Shown: one piece after another, positions 11,687 through 23,138 of the stretch
How positions within the stretch are numbered: position 1 is the first letter of the stretch
Layout: every line of letters begins with the position of its first letter
From: Sclerotinia nivalis
Lineage: Eukaryota; Ascomycota; Leotiomycetes; Helotiales; Sclerotiniaceae
Assembly (NCBI GenBank): GCA_029531795.1
Contig: JAPEIS010000014.1
Location: 186,001 to 250,000, forward strand
DNA: 64,000 bases
Direction of reading: 5' to 3'
The notes under the pieces: generated by a model
Databases searched by the model: none
What the model was told of the DNA's origin: nothing
What the model saw: only the letters and a program-made list of their open reading frames with translations
Position numbers and translations under genes: made by a program

Positions 11687-13138
11687 TCAATTCACAATTT
11701 GCATTCCGCGAAATCTATTTTGCAGCCATCTGCGACGGGCAGTCCTTTCCTCAGCCGGCATATCTTGAGCCCTTCTCTCCATAACCCTCCTCGTCTCAGT
11801 CCTCCATGCATTAAGAGCCCTCCTCTCCATAACCTGCCTGATCACAGTCCTCCATGCATTAAAAACCCTCCTCTCCATAACGCTCCTCGGCTCAATCCTC
11901 CATGAATCAAGAGCCCTCCTCTCCATAACCCTCCTCATCTCAGTCCTCCATGCATTAGGAGGAGCCCCCAACGCCGCCAATCTAGCCTCGACCGCTCTGT
12001 TTCGTGCTCTAGAAGCAGCGACTTGAGTTTCATGAGGCAAAACAAGCGACAAAGCACGAATCAGCAAGCTAGAGTGGAATCGCCCAAGTTCCTGAGCATT
12101 TCGAATTAGCTTCCATCCTTGCTGGAAAGCTCCCAACGATTGGTTTAGCACGACGGAGTGAAGTTCGTACATATGGTATTCCGGAATCATATTGATACTG
12201 TACTTTTTTGCCTTGCCTGTTCGACGAAAATGTGTATAGAAAGTTAGTGTAGATTCCTGCATTGTAAAAGTAATTACACCACGAAATTGTACTTGTGGCG
12301 TAATCTTTGTCCCCACAAAGTTTCTGATACGTTTTAGAGCTCGCCGTTTCTCCGTGACCATGGCAGCCCCTATGTATCGTAATTGAATCATTGCCATCTC
12401 AATCGGAACTCCAGGTCTGGTCCAATGGCCTGCTAGGCTAGGAAGGACCAATGATCGTGTAGACTCGTTCTCGACCATTTCGGCAGCTCCATCGACATCG
12501 TTATATAGCGCTTTTAGGACATCTCGACGGTTATGAAATCCCTCAATATAATCTGGCTGGGGACCTACTAAATCTTTTAAACCATCATGATCGCCCAATA
12601 TTGTGAACTCTTGACGGGTAATCACGCCGTAATTGGGCAAGACTGCTCCTGGTTGACTGGGTCCCTTAAACAGCAAGTCTCTTGCAACGAATATATCTTG
12701 ATCCCTGTTTGTGACAGCAGAAATATATGAGTTGTACACTTCTTCGGTCGGAGGGGGACTATTACGACCTGCACCCAGCTGTCTCAAGAGTGCGTCGTAA
12801 TTACTTGGCTTTTCTGAGATTTGTGCAACAAGCATGCCGCCGTCTTTAGTCAATCTCTGCGAAACCTTTATAATACCCTTGCGGTCGTGTTCATCTGGCT
12901 CCAACTCTTCGTCCTCCAACTCCTGTTGCGTCATGTTCAGATGATGGAGTGTATCACGAGGGATTTCAACAAGCGGAAATTGATCGTCTTCGTCGGTTGT
13001 ATCATCTTCATCGCCCCGACCTTCGTGCCCCGGATCTTCCCCTTCATCATTTCCCCCTGCTCCGTCTTCCGTGTTCTCAGTCTGATTCCTCCCACCTGCT
13101 ACACCATCCTCATTTTCTTCCTGCCGTAAAGATAACAT
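11687..13138 (-). CDS. Hypothetical protein with C-terminal 16-residue repeats
   Basis: Single-exon frame of 483 residues from the ATG at 13138. I do not recognise the family. The N-terminus is strongly acidic (GNDEGEDPGHEGRGDEDDTT), followed by a mixed globular region of about residues 60-380. The C-terminus is basic and carries four tandem 16-residue units of the form NAWRTEMRRVMERRAL, encoded by a 48-bp minisatellite. These units look like amphipathic Arg/Glu helices. A few residues extend upstream only with non-ATG codons, so the start is uncertain and an upstream exon is possible. No signal peptide or TM segment is seen. Codon content and length support a real gene; function is unknown. 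Confidence 0.6.
   Translation of the reverse strand: MLSLRQEENEDGVAGGRNQTENTEDGAGGNDEGEDPGHEGRGDEDDTTDEDDQFPLVEIPRDTLHHLNMTQQELEDEELEPDEHDRKGIIKVSQRLTKDGGMLVAQISEKPSNYDALLRQLGAGRNSPPPTEEVYNSYISAVTNRDQDIFVARDLLFKGPSQPGAVLPNYGVITRQEFTILGDHDGLKDLVGPQPDYIEGFHNRRDVLKALYNDVDGAAEMVENESTRSLVLPSLAGHWTRPGVPIEMAMIQLRYIGAAMVTEKRRALKRIRNFVGTKITPQVQFRGVITFTMQESTLTFYTHFRRTGKAKKYSINMIPEYHMYELHSVVLNQSLGAFQQGWKLIRNAQELGRFHSSLLIRALSLVLPHETQVAASRARNRAVEARLAALGAPPNAWRTEMRRVMERRALDSWRIEPRSVMERRVFNAWRTVIRQVMERRALNAWRTETRRVMERRAQDMPAEERTARRRWLQNRFRGMQIVN
11767..11958. repeat. 48-bp coding minisatellite, four copies
   Basis: Four consecutive 48-bp units start at 11767, 11815, 11863 and 11911, each containing a CTCTCCATAAC core and a CTCCATG-A-T core. 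The unit length is a multiple of three, so the repeat encodes in-frame 16-residue units in the hypothetical protein on the minus strand. The copies differ at several positions, so the array is not very recent. Confidence 0.9.
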
Positions 13139-13364
13139 GCTTTGTGTATGCAATAATTGAATGATAGGCGATTGATCTAATAATTCTTAGAATATGTTAT
13201 AATCCAACTTGGTGTAATGATGTTGCGCAGTAGTATTGATGGATGCAGAAGAAAGGACAGTTAAACGTGTAGAAGTTTCCAACATTCAAGTAGTAAAAAA
13301 TTCATTGAAGTTTCTCATCAATATCATACATTATTAAAAACACAAGTCATGACCCACCCACCAA

Positions 13365-15097
13365 TCAATAACCGCTTTGCTCCTTCCTATTATCTTCCGC
13401 CTTAGCACCCTCACCAGCATCCTTAATAGCCTGTTCATCACCTCTTATCTTCGCAAAGTGTTCTTTAATATCGTCTGCACTAATAGCTTGACCACTTTCT
13501 GCGAATTTTTGAAAAAATGGCTTCAGTTTATCCTTCAAATGATTGTACGCCATTACACCTTCAATTGCCCGAACACGATCAACATTCTTAAGAGCACTTT
13601 CGCCACGATCATATATGCTTCCGCTACCGACCGTGCTTCCTCCTTCATCCCCATCTTCTGATACCGGCGGCTCGTAAGTTTCCTCCTCTTCGAGAAGTTG
13701 TGGATGTTTCGATAATTTTGGGAAGCAGTCTGAACAATGACAGAGGTGATCTCGAAATTCGGACGTGAAAAACAAAGACATTTGACCATCTTGTGCTTTT
13801 GGTAAGGCCTTGAATTTGCATGCTGCAGGTGTGCTGTTATCGTTGCTTTTCGATTCCTCTCCGGATGGCTTTTCCCCTTCCTCACTCTTGACTCGTTTCG
13901 AAGCTGAAGAACAATTCGAAATCTCATCATCCTCGGATTTGCGCTTTCTAGACTCAGGTATCGGCGGTGTAAGTAGATCCATAGATTTGGTCGGAACGTC
14001 ACTCTCAGGAGAAGGAGCAGCACTCCTTTTGAAAACAGGAGCGAGAAAACCAGGTGTGCCGGCATATCTTTTGATCCATGGATTTGCATCAACACATTTG
14101 TAGCAAATAAATCCTTCAAAATCGTCTTCATCAGGAAATCCTGGAGGTAAAGGTGGGTCTTCCTCCTCCTCTTCATCTTCTTCTTCGGCGACTGCATCGC
14201 TTTTCGGCGCATCTGTTTCACTTTTCCTGTGCCCAATCCCATCGTTATCTGCTTCTACCGCGGCTGATTCTGCAACTTCTGCGATGGATTCGAGTGAGCC
14301 TTCATTTTTTTGCTTTGACTTCTTGGATGAGCCCTTATTGCTCATCGTTTCGTACCAATTTGGACCTAAACCTGCAATACATCCAGGATGCCACCAATCC
14401 TCGCCACAACCACCTTCATCAGCACCACCTAGACCCAAGCATTGAAACATCGTACCCTTCTCTTTGTAAGCATCATAGTCGCATGCGCAGCCGCAGAAAC
14501 GATTTCTGAAATTATGATTGTATTTATTCTTCGAATCTGGAGCTTCTGAGTGTACATCGCCCTTTGTGTTTGTCTCTGAATTGATGCGCAAGCTGCATGG
14601 TGAAGTTGGTGGGAAACGTGTCGTGCCGCAATCACAAGTAAAGTTCCGTTTATTGAATAGTTCCACTAGATTATGTTCGCCGTGACATTGTACTGAGCAG
14701 GAATAACAGACGCCGGCAGGATTATATGGATCGGATGAATCCAACGGAGCTGGATTGCATGTCAAACAAGCAAACAAGATTTGTCGCAAAGATCCAAGAG
14801 GCTTTGTGCAGGTATCAATGCTCTGTTTTCACAATCAGTAAAGTATTCATGAATTGAGCGGTAGTGTTATGGTTACGTAGGGTAAAGCTTCGCGCGCTTC
14901 GGCTTCGAGCTTCAGTTGAGTGCTGATAAATCTAATACATACATTAGCATTCAATGAAATTGTACATTTCGCATGACATACTCCGCTGCTGTATGGGAAT
15001 CATCCGACTTCTGGGAGGAGAAGCTCTGGCTTCGTGAAGTGCCGCCGGTTTGGCTACCAGAAGCCTCATTTGGCTGTGAATTTGGCAGAGATTCCAT
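13365..15097 (-). CDS. UBR7/Mlo2-type UBR-box and PHD-like protein
   Basis: Probable homologue of animal UBR7 and S. pombe Mlo2, annotated as UBR-box proteins with a PHD-like finger and proposed E3 activity. Exons on the minus strand are 15097-14982, 14931-14877 and 14822-13365. Phases agree and give 542 residues. After a Ser/Gln-rich N-terminus, the FACLTCNP, CYSCSVQCHGEHN, FTCDCGTTRF and FCGC-C motifs form the UBR box (about residues 75-160). Then FQC, CGEDWWHPGC and FICYKCV form a PHD-like Cys/His cluster, interrupted by an acidic insert. A second Cys/His group (HLCHCSDCFPKL) follows near residue 430. No RING is visible. It is divergent from MCM2 with about 430 bp between the starts. The family call is strong; ligase activity is inferred from homologues. 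Confidence 0.88.
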
Positions 15098-15195
15098 AGT
15101 AAATTATCCCCAAATACACAACGTGTCGTCGCAGACAGAAATGTAAATTAAAATATAAAATCGAGGTTCATGATTGTCATGATTGTCGCAATGTT

Positions 15196-15259
15196 GCGCC
15201 CGCCAAAAACCACTTTACGCGCTCAGCTTTGTAACGGGTTTAGCTTTGCCGCGTCGCGT
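15196..15259. promoter_or_regulatory. E2F/MBF-like sites upstream of MCM2
   Basis: Between the divergent UBR7-like and MCM2 starts there is GCGCCCGCCAAAAA at 15196-15209, whose reverse complement matches an E2F-type TTTGGCG site. ACGCG cores (MluI cell-cycle-box type) occur at 15217-15221 and, in reverse, at 15255-15259. G1/S control of MCM genes through such elements is established in yeasts and animals; its operation here is inferred. Confidence 0.5.
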
Positions 15260-15533
15260 CGGTACGACAGATTTTACGTGTTTTCCCCAACTCTTAATTT
15301 ATGCAAGCACTTCAACTTTCAATATCTCTATTTGAACTTCAGCACAATCCACCACTGTACTCATTGCATTTTACTTGCAGTGTTTTTAATACTTCACGAA
15401 TTTTCATTCTCTAATATACTATGAGGTGGGCATAATTCATCTCCTCAATCACAACTCCCCCAGCTACGAACGTTTATTTACCCCTAAACAATACTGACTA
15501 TTTGCGTCCGATAGTTCTCCTTTGCGAAATAAC

Positions 15534-18201
15534 ATGTCGTCCGCCAACCGTGGTGTCGACAGCAGCCGAAATCGTCGCAAGCGCTCCAGAGAACCAGAAG
15601 ATAATGACCTTCCAGGCGGTGCTGCACCCTCTAGTCCAGCTGGAGACTTCAGATCTTCCCCACCAGCACCAATTCGACACGGTGTCGAAGATGAGGATGA
15701 TGACGAGATAGAAGATGATGTTGAAATAGCTCTCGATATCGACGATGCAGACGAGATGGCCGAAGATGAGGATGGAATTGATCTTTTCGCCGGAAACTAC
15801 GAACGAGATTACAATGCCAGGAACGATAGAAATTACGAAGGTGCGGATATTGATGATGAAGGGGATTATGAAGAACTGGATGCTGCGGCAAGAAGACAAC
15901 TCGAAGCTAGATTGAATCGCCGAGACCGGGAACTTGCTAGACAGCGTCGCATGCCAGCTGCTTTCTTGCAGGATGAGGATGAGGATGGAGACCTGGATTT
16001 AATGAATCAACCAAGACGCAGGCGCCATCATTATGACGAAGATGAGGATGAAGATATGCAAGAGGATATTATGGAAGAAGAATTATCTCTAGAGACTCTA
16101 CAAGATGTAAAGTCATCGAGTTTGGTTGAGTGGATTGCTACACCATCTGTCCAAAGAACTATTAGGAGAGAGTTCAAAGCTTTCCTTACCGAATACACCG
16201 ACGATCATGGAGTTTCCGTTTATGGTAGCCGCATTAAGACTCTAGGAGAGATCAACGCAGAGTCGCTGGAAGTCTCTTACGACCATTTGTCCGCCTCAAA
16301 AGCTATACTCGCCTATTTCTTGGCCAACGCTCCAGGTGAAATGCTTCAGTTGTTTGACGAAGTTGCTATGGAGGTTACCCTCCTGCATTACAACGATTAC
16401 CAGCAAATTCATTCCGAGATTCATGTTCGCATTACTGATTTACCTGTTCATTATACCCTACGTCAACTACGTCAAACACATCTGAACTGCCTCGTTAGAG
16501 TCAGTGGTGTGGTTACTCGAAGAAGTGGTGTATTTCCACAACTAAAATATGTCATGTTTGATTGTTCCAAATGTCATACAAGACTCGGTCCTTTCCAACA
16601 GGAGTCTAATGTGGAAGTTAAGATTTCGTTCTGCGCGAATTGTCAATCTCGTGGTCCTTTCAACCTCAACTCAGAAAAGACTGTTTACCGCAATTACCAA
16701 AAGTTGACCCTCCAAGAATCACCGGGAACTGTTCCTGCCGGCCGTCTGCCCCGTCACCGTGAAGTTATTCTTCTTTGGGATCTAATCGATAAAGCTAAGC
16801 CTGGTGAAGAGATTGAAATAACGGGTGTTTACCGCAATAACTACGATGCTCAGTTAAACAACCGAAATGGTTTCCCTGTATTTGCAACAATCTTAGAGGC
16901 TAACAATGTTGTTAAATCTCACGATCAACTTGCTGGTTTCAGACTCACGGAGGAAGATGAACATGAGATTCGCGCGCTCTCGCGTGACCCCCAAATTGTG
17001 GACAAAATTATCAACTCGATTGCACCAAGTATTTACGGCCATACCGATATCAAAACAGCTGTGGCTCTGTCACTCATGGGTGGAGTTGCAAAAGTCGCCC
17101 AAGGAAAGCATCATATTCGTGGTGATATTAATGTACTCCTTCTGGGAGATCCAGGAACAGCAAAATCCCAAGTTCTTAAGTATGTCGAGAAGACTGCTCA
17201 CAGAGCCGTGTTTGCCACAGGTCAAGGAGCTAGTGCTGTTGGTCTTACAGCCAGTGTACGGAAAGATCCTCTTACTGGTGAGTGGACTTTGGAAGGTGGT
17301 GCTTTAGTCCTTGCAGACAGAGGCACATGTCTTATTGATGAGTTCGATAAAATGAACGATCAGGATAGAACATCTATTCACGAAGCTATGGAACAACAGA
17401 CTATCTCTATTTCTAAAGCCGGTATCGTCACAACACTTCAAGCTCGTTGTGGTATTATTGCTGCCGCAAATCCAATTGGTGGCCGCTATAATTCAACTAT
17501 CCCTTTCTCGCAAAATGTTGAGCTCACCGAGCCGATTTTGTCTCGTTTTGATATTCTTTGCGTTGTTCGTGATACTGTGGATCCGGCTGAAGATGAACGA
17601 CTTGCCAGATTCGTTGTGGGATCTCATGGGCGATCTCATCCAGGAAGCCAGCCTACGGATGAAAACCAAGCCTCTATGGAAACAGAGCATGACGCTGAAA
17701 TGCGAGATAGCGCTATTAATGGTGGCGAGCCCAAGCAAGAAGGCGAAATCAAGCAAGAATTACTTCGGAAGTACATTCTTTATGCTAGAGAAAGATGTAG
17801 TCCAAAACTATACAATATTGATGAGGAGAAGGTGTCGAAACTTTTCGCAGATATGAGAAGAGAATCATTAGCAACTGGAGCTTATCCTATTACCGTAAGT
17901 AGATACACTTTTCTGTCCCAAACCACCTTTCTAACCCATGCTGTAGGTTCGTCATCTCGAAGCTATCATGCGTATCAGTGAAGCATTCTGTCGAATGCGA
18001 CTTTCTGAATATGTCTCCGCGCAAGATATTGATCGAGCTATTGCTGTCACGATTGATTCTTTCGTTGGTAGTCAGAAGGTCAGCTGCAAAAAAGCACTTG
18101 CTCGTGCTTTCGCAAAGTACACCCTTGCAAGACCTGGTGGTGGAAGGAGGAATAGAAATTCAGAGAGAGGTCAGAGGGCGGCCACTGCAGCGACGGCTTA
18201 A
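15534..18201 (+). CDS. MCM2: DNA replication licensing factor MCM2
   Basis: Subunit of the MCM2-7 replicative helicase in the nucleus. Exon 1 is 15534-17894 and exon 2 is 17947-18201, with a 52-nt GTAAGT...GTAG intron and matching phase, giving 871 residues, the usual length for fungal MCM2. The ATG at 15534 starts MSSANRGVDSSRNRRKR. An acidic, disordered N-terminus of about 200 residues follows, as expected for MCM2, which binds histones there. The zinc finger (CSKC ... CANC, about residues 342-365), Walker A (GDPGTAKSQ, about 537), Walker B (CLIDEFDKM, about 599) and arginine finger (SRFD, about 669) are all intact. Identity as MCM2 rather than another MCM rests on the N-terminal extension and overall sequence. 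Confidence 0.97.
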
Positions 18202-19246
18202 TGCAGACATGAATCAATATTGAGACGGGAGGGATTCGGGAGCACGATACTTTTTGTGGTTACTTATTTGGCTAAAAAGGCCAGCTTGTTGTGCCCAGTC
18301 TGGCAGTGGATTCGATGATCAATTTACGTCGCATTGATGAGTTTGGTAAGGAGTTTCGGTAGCTGTTTAGTTCATTGTGCAAGTCTGATTATGATACGAT
18401 GAACATAAAATTACAATGTTTTACCACAAGCCCCATTTTAGATAATGATACGTTGCGGTCGAATGAATTTGGTTAGTTCCTACACTAACTACTAAGACTC
18501 TTCTACTCGCGAACTCCTGTTCGCGGGTTGTTGGTAAAACTTGGAAGCCAACGAGCATGCCAAGGGGTCTTTCATCCCCACACGCTTCAAGACATTACAG
18601 TCGATTCTACTGCTAATCATTGATTCAATGCATGAGTCGGTCTATCAATAGCCGATAAGATTAACAAGCGGGACCACTTTCCCGAAATCTTTAACCTTGA
18701 AAATCCCTGGAATCCATATATCAGCTCTGCCCCAAGCATGATTTCCAACGGAACCTGCAGTTCCGTATTACACATTGGAATTTTCTAATTTTCCCGAGGA
18801 ATATCCGTGGCCGAATATTACCCGTTCCTTCGATCATCTTGTTTTTGAAGACGGCTGGGGGGAGCTTAACCAAAGTACATTTTTGTAAGGTCTTACTCAA
18901 AATTATCTATTTTGAAATCTGAATTATATTAATTAATCAATATTGATTTTCGATAAGGAAATCGTTAAAGCTCGGGCCAGGCGCTCTTTAAAAACAAGAT
19001 CCCGTAGAGACAGATCACCCTGACAAACCAATAGTAAGAGGAATATCGATCGTGAAGGAGTGTTGGTGAATAGAGGGTGAATCCGAAAATATGATGAATG
19101 AAGAGCATGATGTAGGGCCGAGGTTCCGTGATCATCTCGGGAGTTTCCAGCCTCCTGCGCTGTGTACGAGGTCAATACATTCGTTCCTTCCTTCGACCAT
19201 TGCATATATATCTAGTCATCATTCCTGCAATTGACCCCATTGAACA
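18202..19246. other. Intergenic region with one perfect dyad
   Basis: About 1 kb between MCM2 and the beta-glucosidase gene. The only striking element is a perfect inverted repeat, CGCGAAC-TCCT-GTTCGCG, at 18508-18525. A minus-strand frame at 18933-19205 has no recognisable motif and is not called. Confidence 0.5.
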
Positions 19247-19288
19247 TTGAACATCAAACATTGAACATCAAACATTGAACATCAAACA
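19247..19288 (+). repeat. 14-bp tandem repeat before the beta-glucosidase start
   Basis: Three perfect copies of TTGAACATCAAACA run at 19247-19260, 19261-19274 and 19275-19288, with a partial copy upstream. The array ends 20 bases before the ATG, so it is most likely in the 5' UTR. Confidence 0.9.
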
Positions 19289-19308
19289 TTGCATTTTCAT
19301 TCATCAAG

Positions 19309-21962
19309 ATGACGAACAGAATCGATGTGGAAGATGTACTTTCGAAGCTTAATAATTTAGAGAAGGTTTCTCTAACAGCTGGTGCATATATCTATAACCC
19401 GGTATATTCAAAAGTCACATTATCTAACAGTTTTCAGGTGCCAACTGGTGGCAAACAGCCGCCATTCCCAAGTACAATGTACCTTCGATTCGAGTTTCGG
19501 ACGGCCCCAATGGCGTACGTGGTACTCGGTTCTTCAATGGCATCAAAGCAGCTTGTTTCCCGTGCGGCACTGCTCTGGGCGCGACGTGGGATACTAAACT
19601 CCTTTATCGCGCTGGCCTTTTGATGGGAGAGGAAGCTAAAGCCAAAGGAGTACATGTAATTCTTGGCCCTACTATCAATATGCAGAGATCACCATTGGGA
19701 GGTCGTGGGTTCGAATCGCTCAGTGAAGATCCTGTTCTATCTGGATTAGGAGCGGCTGCCCTTGTGAATGGAATTCAGGAGAAAGGTGTTCAAGCTACCA
19801 TCAAACATTTTGTTTGTAATGACCAGGAGCATAAAAGGAATGGTGTTAATGTTATAATCACGGAGAGGGCATTGAGGGAGATATATTTATTACCGTTTCA
19901 ATTGGTGGTTAGGGATTCAAAGCCTGCACTATTCATGTCTGCTTACAATAAAGTTAACGGGACTCACGTTAGTGAAAACCCAAGGATACTTAAAGATATT
20001 TTACGCGGAGAATGGGGGTGGGATGGATGTGTCATGAGTGATTGGTGGGGTACATATTCAACGACGGGCGCGATCATGGCTAGCTTAGACTTGGAGATGC
20101 CAGGCCCAACGAAATGGAGAGGTCCAATGCTGATACAAGCTGTTAGCACGGGAAAAGTACCTCAGCATATTCTTGATGAACGAGCCAGGAATGTGCTCAG
20201 CCTTGTAAATCGCGCTGCAGATGCAAATATTCCCGAAAATGCGGAGGAAAAAGCCGCCGATACTCCAGAGACAGCTGCTCTTTTGAGAGAAATTGGAGGT
20301 GACTCTATTGTATTGATGAAAAATGCGGGCAATGTTTTGCCATTCCGCAGGGACAAAAAGGTAAGACTTTGTACTCGGATATAACATGCATGACTGACCT
20401 TGATAGACTTTGATTGTCGGTCCCAATGCTAAGGTTTCTACTCATCACGGAGGCGGCTCGGCATCTCTGGCAGCATACTACGCCGTTACACCATTTGATG
20501 GTATTAGTGCTCGGCTGGAATCAGCTCCATTATACACTGTGGGAGCTTACGCCCATAAGGACCTTCCATTGCTTGGCCTCCTCCTCAAGACAGACAAGGG
20601 AGAAACAGGTGTCTCTTTCCGAGCTTATAACGATCCTCCGACGGCTGAAAATCGAGAATTGGTCGATGAGATAACGCTTATCAAGACAGAACTCCTAATG
20701 ATGGACTATTTATGCCCCAAATTGAAGGATGAATTGTGGTGGGCGGATGTCGAAGGTTACATGACCGCCGAAGAGGATTGTGATTTTGAGCTAGGTCTAG
20801 GAGTATATGGAACTGCAAATCTATTTGTGGATGGCAAATTGTTAATCGACAATTCGACGAAACAGACTAGGGGAACTATGTTTTTCTCTTGTGGTACAGT
20901 TGAAGAAAGGGGCATCGTATCGTTGAAGAAGGGACAGACATATCACATCAAAGTTGAGTTTGCCAGTGCACCAACTTGCAAGCTGGATAGAGGAGATAAT
21001 GTCTTATTCGGACCTGGAGCCATGAGAATTGGTGGCGCAAAGGTCATTGACGCGGATGAGGAAATCGCACACGCAGCAGAGCTGGCCAAAGAGGCTGATC
21101 AAGTCATCATTTGTGCCGGTCTAAACGTAAGCTATTTCTCTCTTATGCAACAGACACCACTAACAATTCGCAGTCCGACTGGGAAGCCGAAGGAGCCGAC
21201 CGAGAAATTTTCGGTCTTCCACTACACATGAACAAATTAATTTCAACCCTCACTCCACTCAACCCCAACACAGTCGTCGTAATCCAATCTGGAACCCCCA
21301 TTGCTCTTCCCTTTCTCTCCACAACTCCAGCTCTCCTTCACGCCTGGTATGGTGGCAACGAGACCGGAAATGCCATTGCCGATGTCATTTTCGGTAAAAC
21401 AAATCCATCAGCAAAATTGCCCCTATCGTTCCCAAAGAGAATTGAAGATAATCCGGCATTTTTGAGCTTTAGGTCGGAAAGAGGTAGGGTTATTTATGGC
21501 GAGGATGTTTATATGGGATACAGGTGGTATGAGGCAATAGATCTACCTGTTCTATTCCCCTTCGGTCATGGACTTAGTTACACCACCTTCTCTTTCTCCG
21601 ACTTGAATGTCGAAAAGATCGACAAAAAAATCAAAGTTTCAGTAAAGGTGAAGAATACAGGGGAACTCCCAGGAGCAGAAGTTATTCAAGTATACATCAA
21701 ACAACAAAATCCATCGATTCGCAGACCAAAGAAGGAATTAAAGGGATTTGAAAAAGTATTTTTCGAGGCAGGAGAAGAGAAGATGGTGGATGTGGAGATT
21801 GAGATTAAATATGCAGCGGCATTTTGGGATGAAGTCAGAGAGGCTTGGATTGTGGAGAAGGATACGTATGAGGTTATTGTGGGGAATACTAGTGAGGAGG
21901 GGAAGGGAGAGTTGAGGGGTGTGTTTGAGGTAGAGAAAACTGAATGGTGGAATGGTTTGTAA
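19309..21962 (+). CDS. GH3 beta-glucosidase with PA14 domain
   Basis: Hydrolyses terminal beta-glucosides. Exons are 19309-19381, 19438-20360, 20407-21126 and 21174-21962. Introns are 46-56 nt, phases agree and the product has 834 residues. The first intron uses a GTGCAT donor, which is less usual. Domains in order: GH3 N-terminal TIM barrel with the nucleophile Asp in VMSDWWG (about residue 226) and [12 protein letters not shown]14 domain is inserted at about residues 400-550. The GH3 C-terminal domain follows, and then a fibronectin-III-like end. No signal peptide is seen at [16 protein letters not shown], so the enzyme is probably intracellular, as in the BglH/I/K-type fungal enzymes. A 14-bp tandem repeat sits just upstream of the start. 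Confidence 0.93.
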
Positions 21963-23138
21963 ACGCTGTTCACAGTTTCGGGGACTCAGGCACTGGAAAT
22001 ATGCCGTATGGTATATTGCTTGCTGGATGAGAGTATGATATCCATGGTATTAAGATATGATTAGTCTACTTTGTTATGATGGATTCAATATTTTTCTTGC
22101 TCTTCATATGCCATGCAGATGAAATGTGAACGCCCTTTCCCCTAATATTTGCACGTGGATATAATTAAATGATCCTCCAAGCCCGTCCAACTTACCAGCA
22201 ATTATAGTAGCTGTCTAGGATCTGGGGAAGGGCAATGTGCCATCGTGTCTGGAGGAATGTTAAGATGATATATAAGTGCTGGTTGAGGTAAAGGGAATTA
22301 ATGGATTTGACGGGATGTGTGCAATTGGTGTGTATGATAATACGAAGCTTTTAACCCCTGAAAAGATGCCTTGAAGCCACTAGTGTGGATATGAGGCGAG
22401 GTCTAAGGAGAAGTAAATACTCGATCACATTTAGATGTAAAAGTCCAAAGACAGAAATGATAATAGTGCGAAGTAATTGTATTTGGAGAACAAAAGTAGG
22501 TTGTTTAGTTTATTGATTTATATTGCAAAGTGCAAAGTGCAAAGATGGCTTTCATGCTCCAGATCTGTGGTTTGTTTTGCTGGATGTAGGATTTGCAGCG
22601 GTTTGCTGTCTGTTAAAGCTTTGATTGTTGCTTTACACTCAGCGTAGGGCAGAAGAGTGAGTTTTATCTCTACTCTCCCATACTTTCCACATTCACCATG
22701 ATAATCCAGCTTCACAGTAAAATTTCCCCATCCCTGTTCTCCCAACTCCAATCCCAACACATATCAGCATTTGAAATATCCCACCTTCATCTTCTCCCAT
22801 CCTATCCTATGCCCAGGATAGAGCTCCTATATTCTATCACTTTTGCATATATTCTCATCCTGTTTAGCCTTTGAAATAGCCATACCGGTGTTTATCCTTA
22901 TTCTTATAAAAATGGATAAAGATAAGCGAAGTGTATAATGAAAAATGGAAAATATGTAATATCATATAAAATTGAAATTATTTTATCCTCTGCCTTTTGT
23001 CCTGTGCTGCTCATATTCTACTATGGCCTTTCAACAGATTGTAAATGCATTAAGCAGTTTTCATTATATTAAGTAGAAATGGTGAGTGACTAGATATTTT
23101 CTCTCTGATGAATGCTCCAACTGTTCGAACACCATCGG
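21963..23138. other. Intergenic region, possible short relic
   Basis: About 1.2 kb. A minus-strand frame at 22518-22760 reads GEQGWGNFTVKLDYHGECGK and looks protein-like, but I cannot place it in a family or join it to other exons. Nothing else is seen. Confidence 0.35.

Noticed and set aside
18933..19205. 90-codon minus-strand frame upstream of the beta-glucosidase
   Set aside because: Lies in the promoter region, no family motif, composition not clearly coding.
19700..19725. GGGTTCGAATC resembling a tRNA B box
   Set aside because: It lies inside the beta-glucosidase exon ([11 protein letters not shown]) and has no A box or stem around it.
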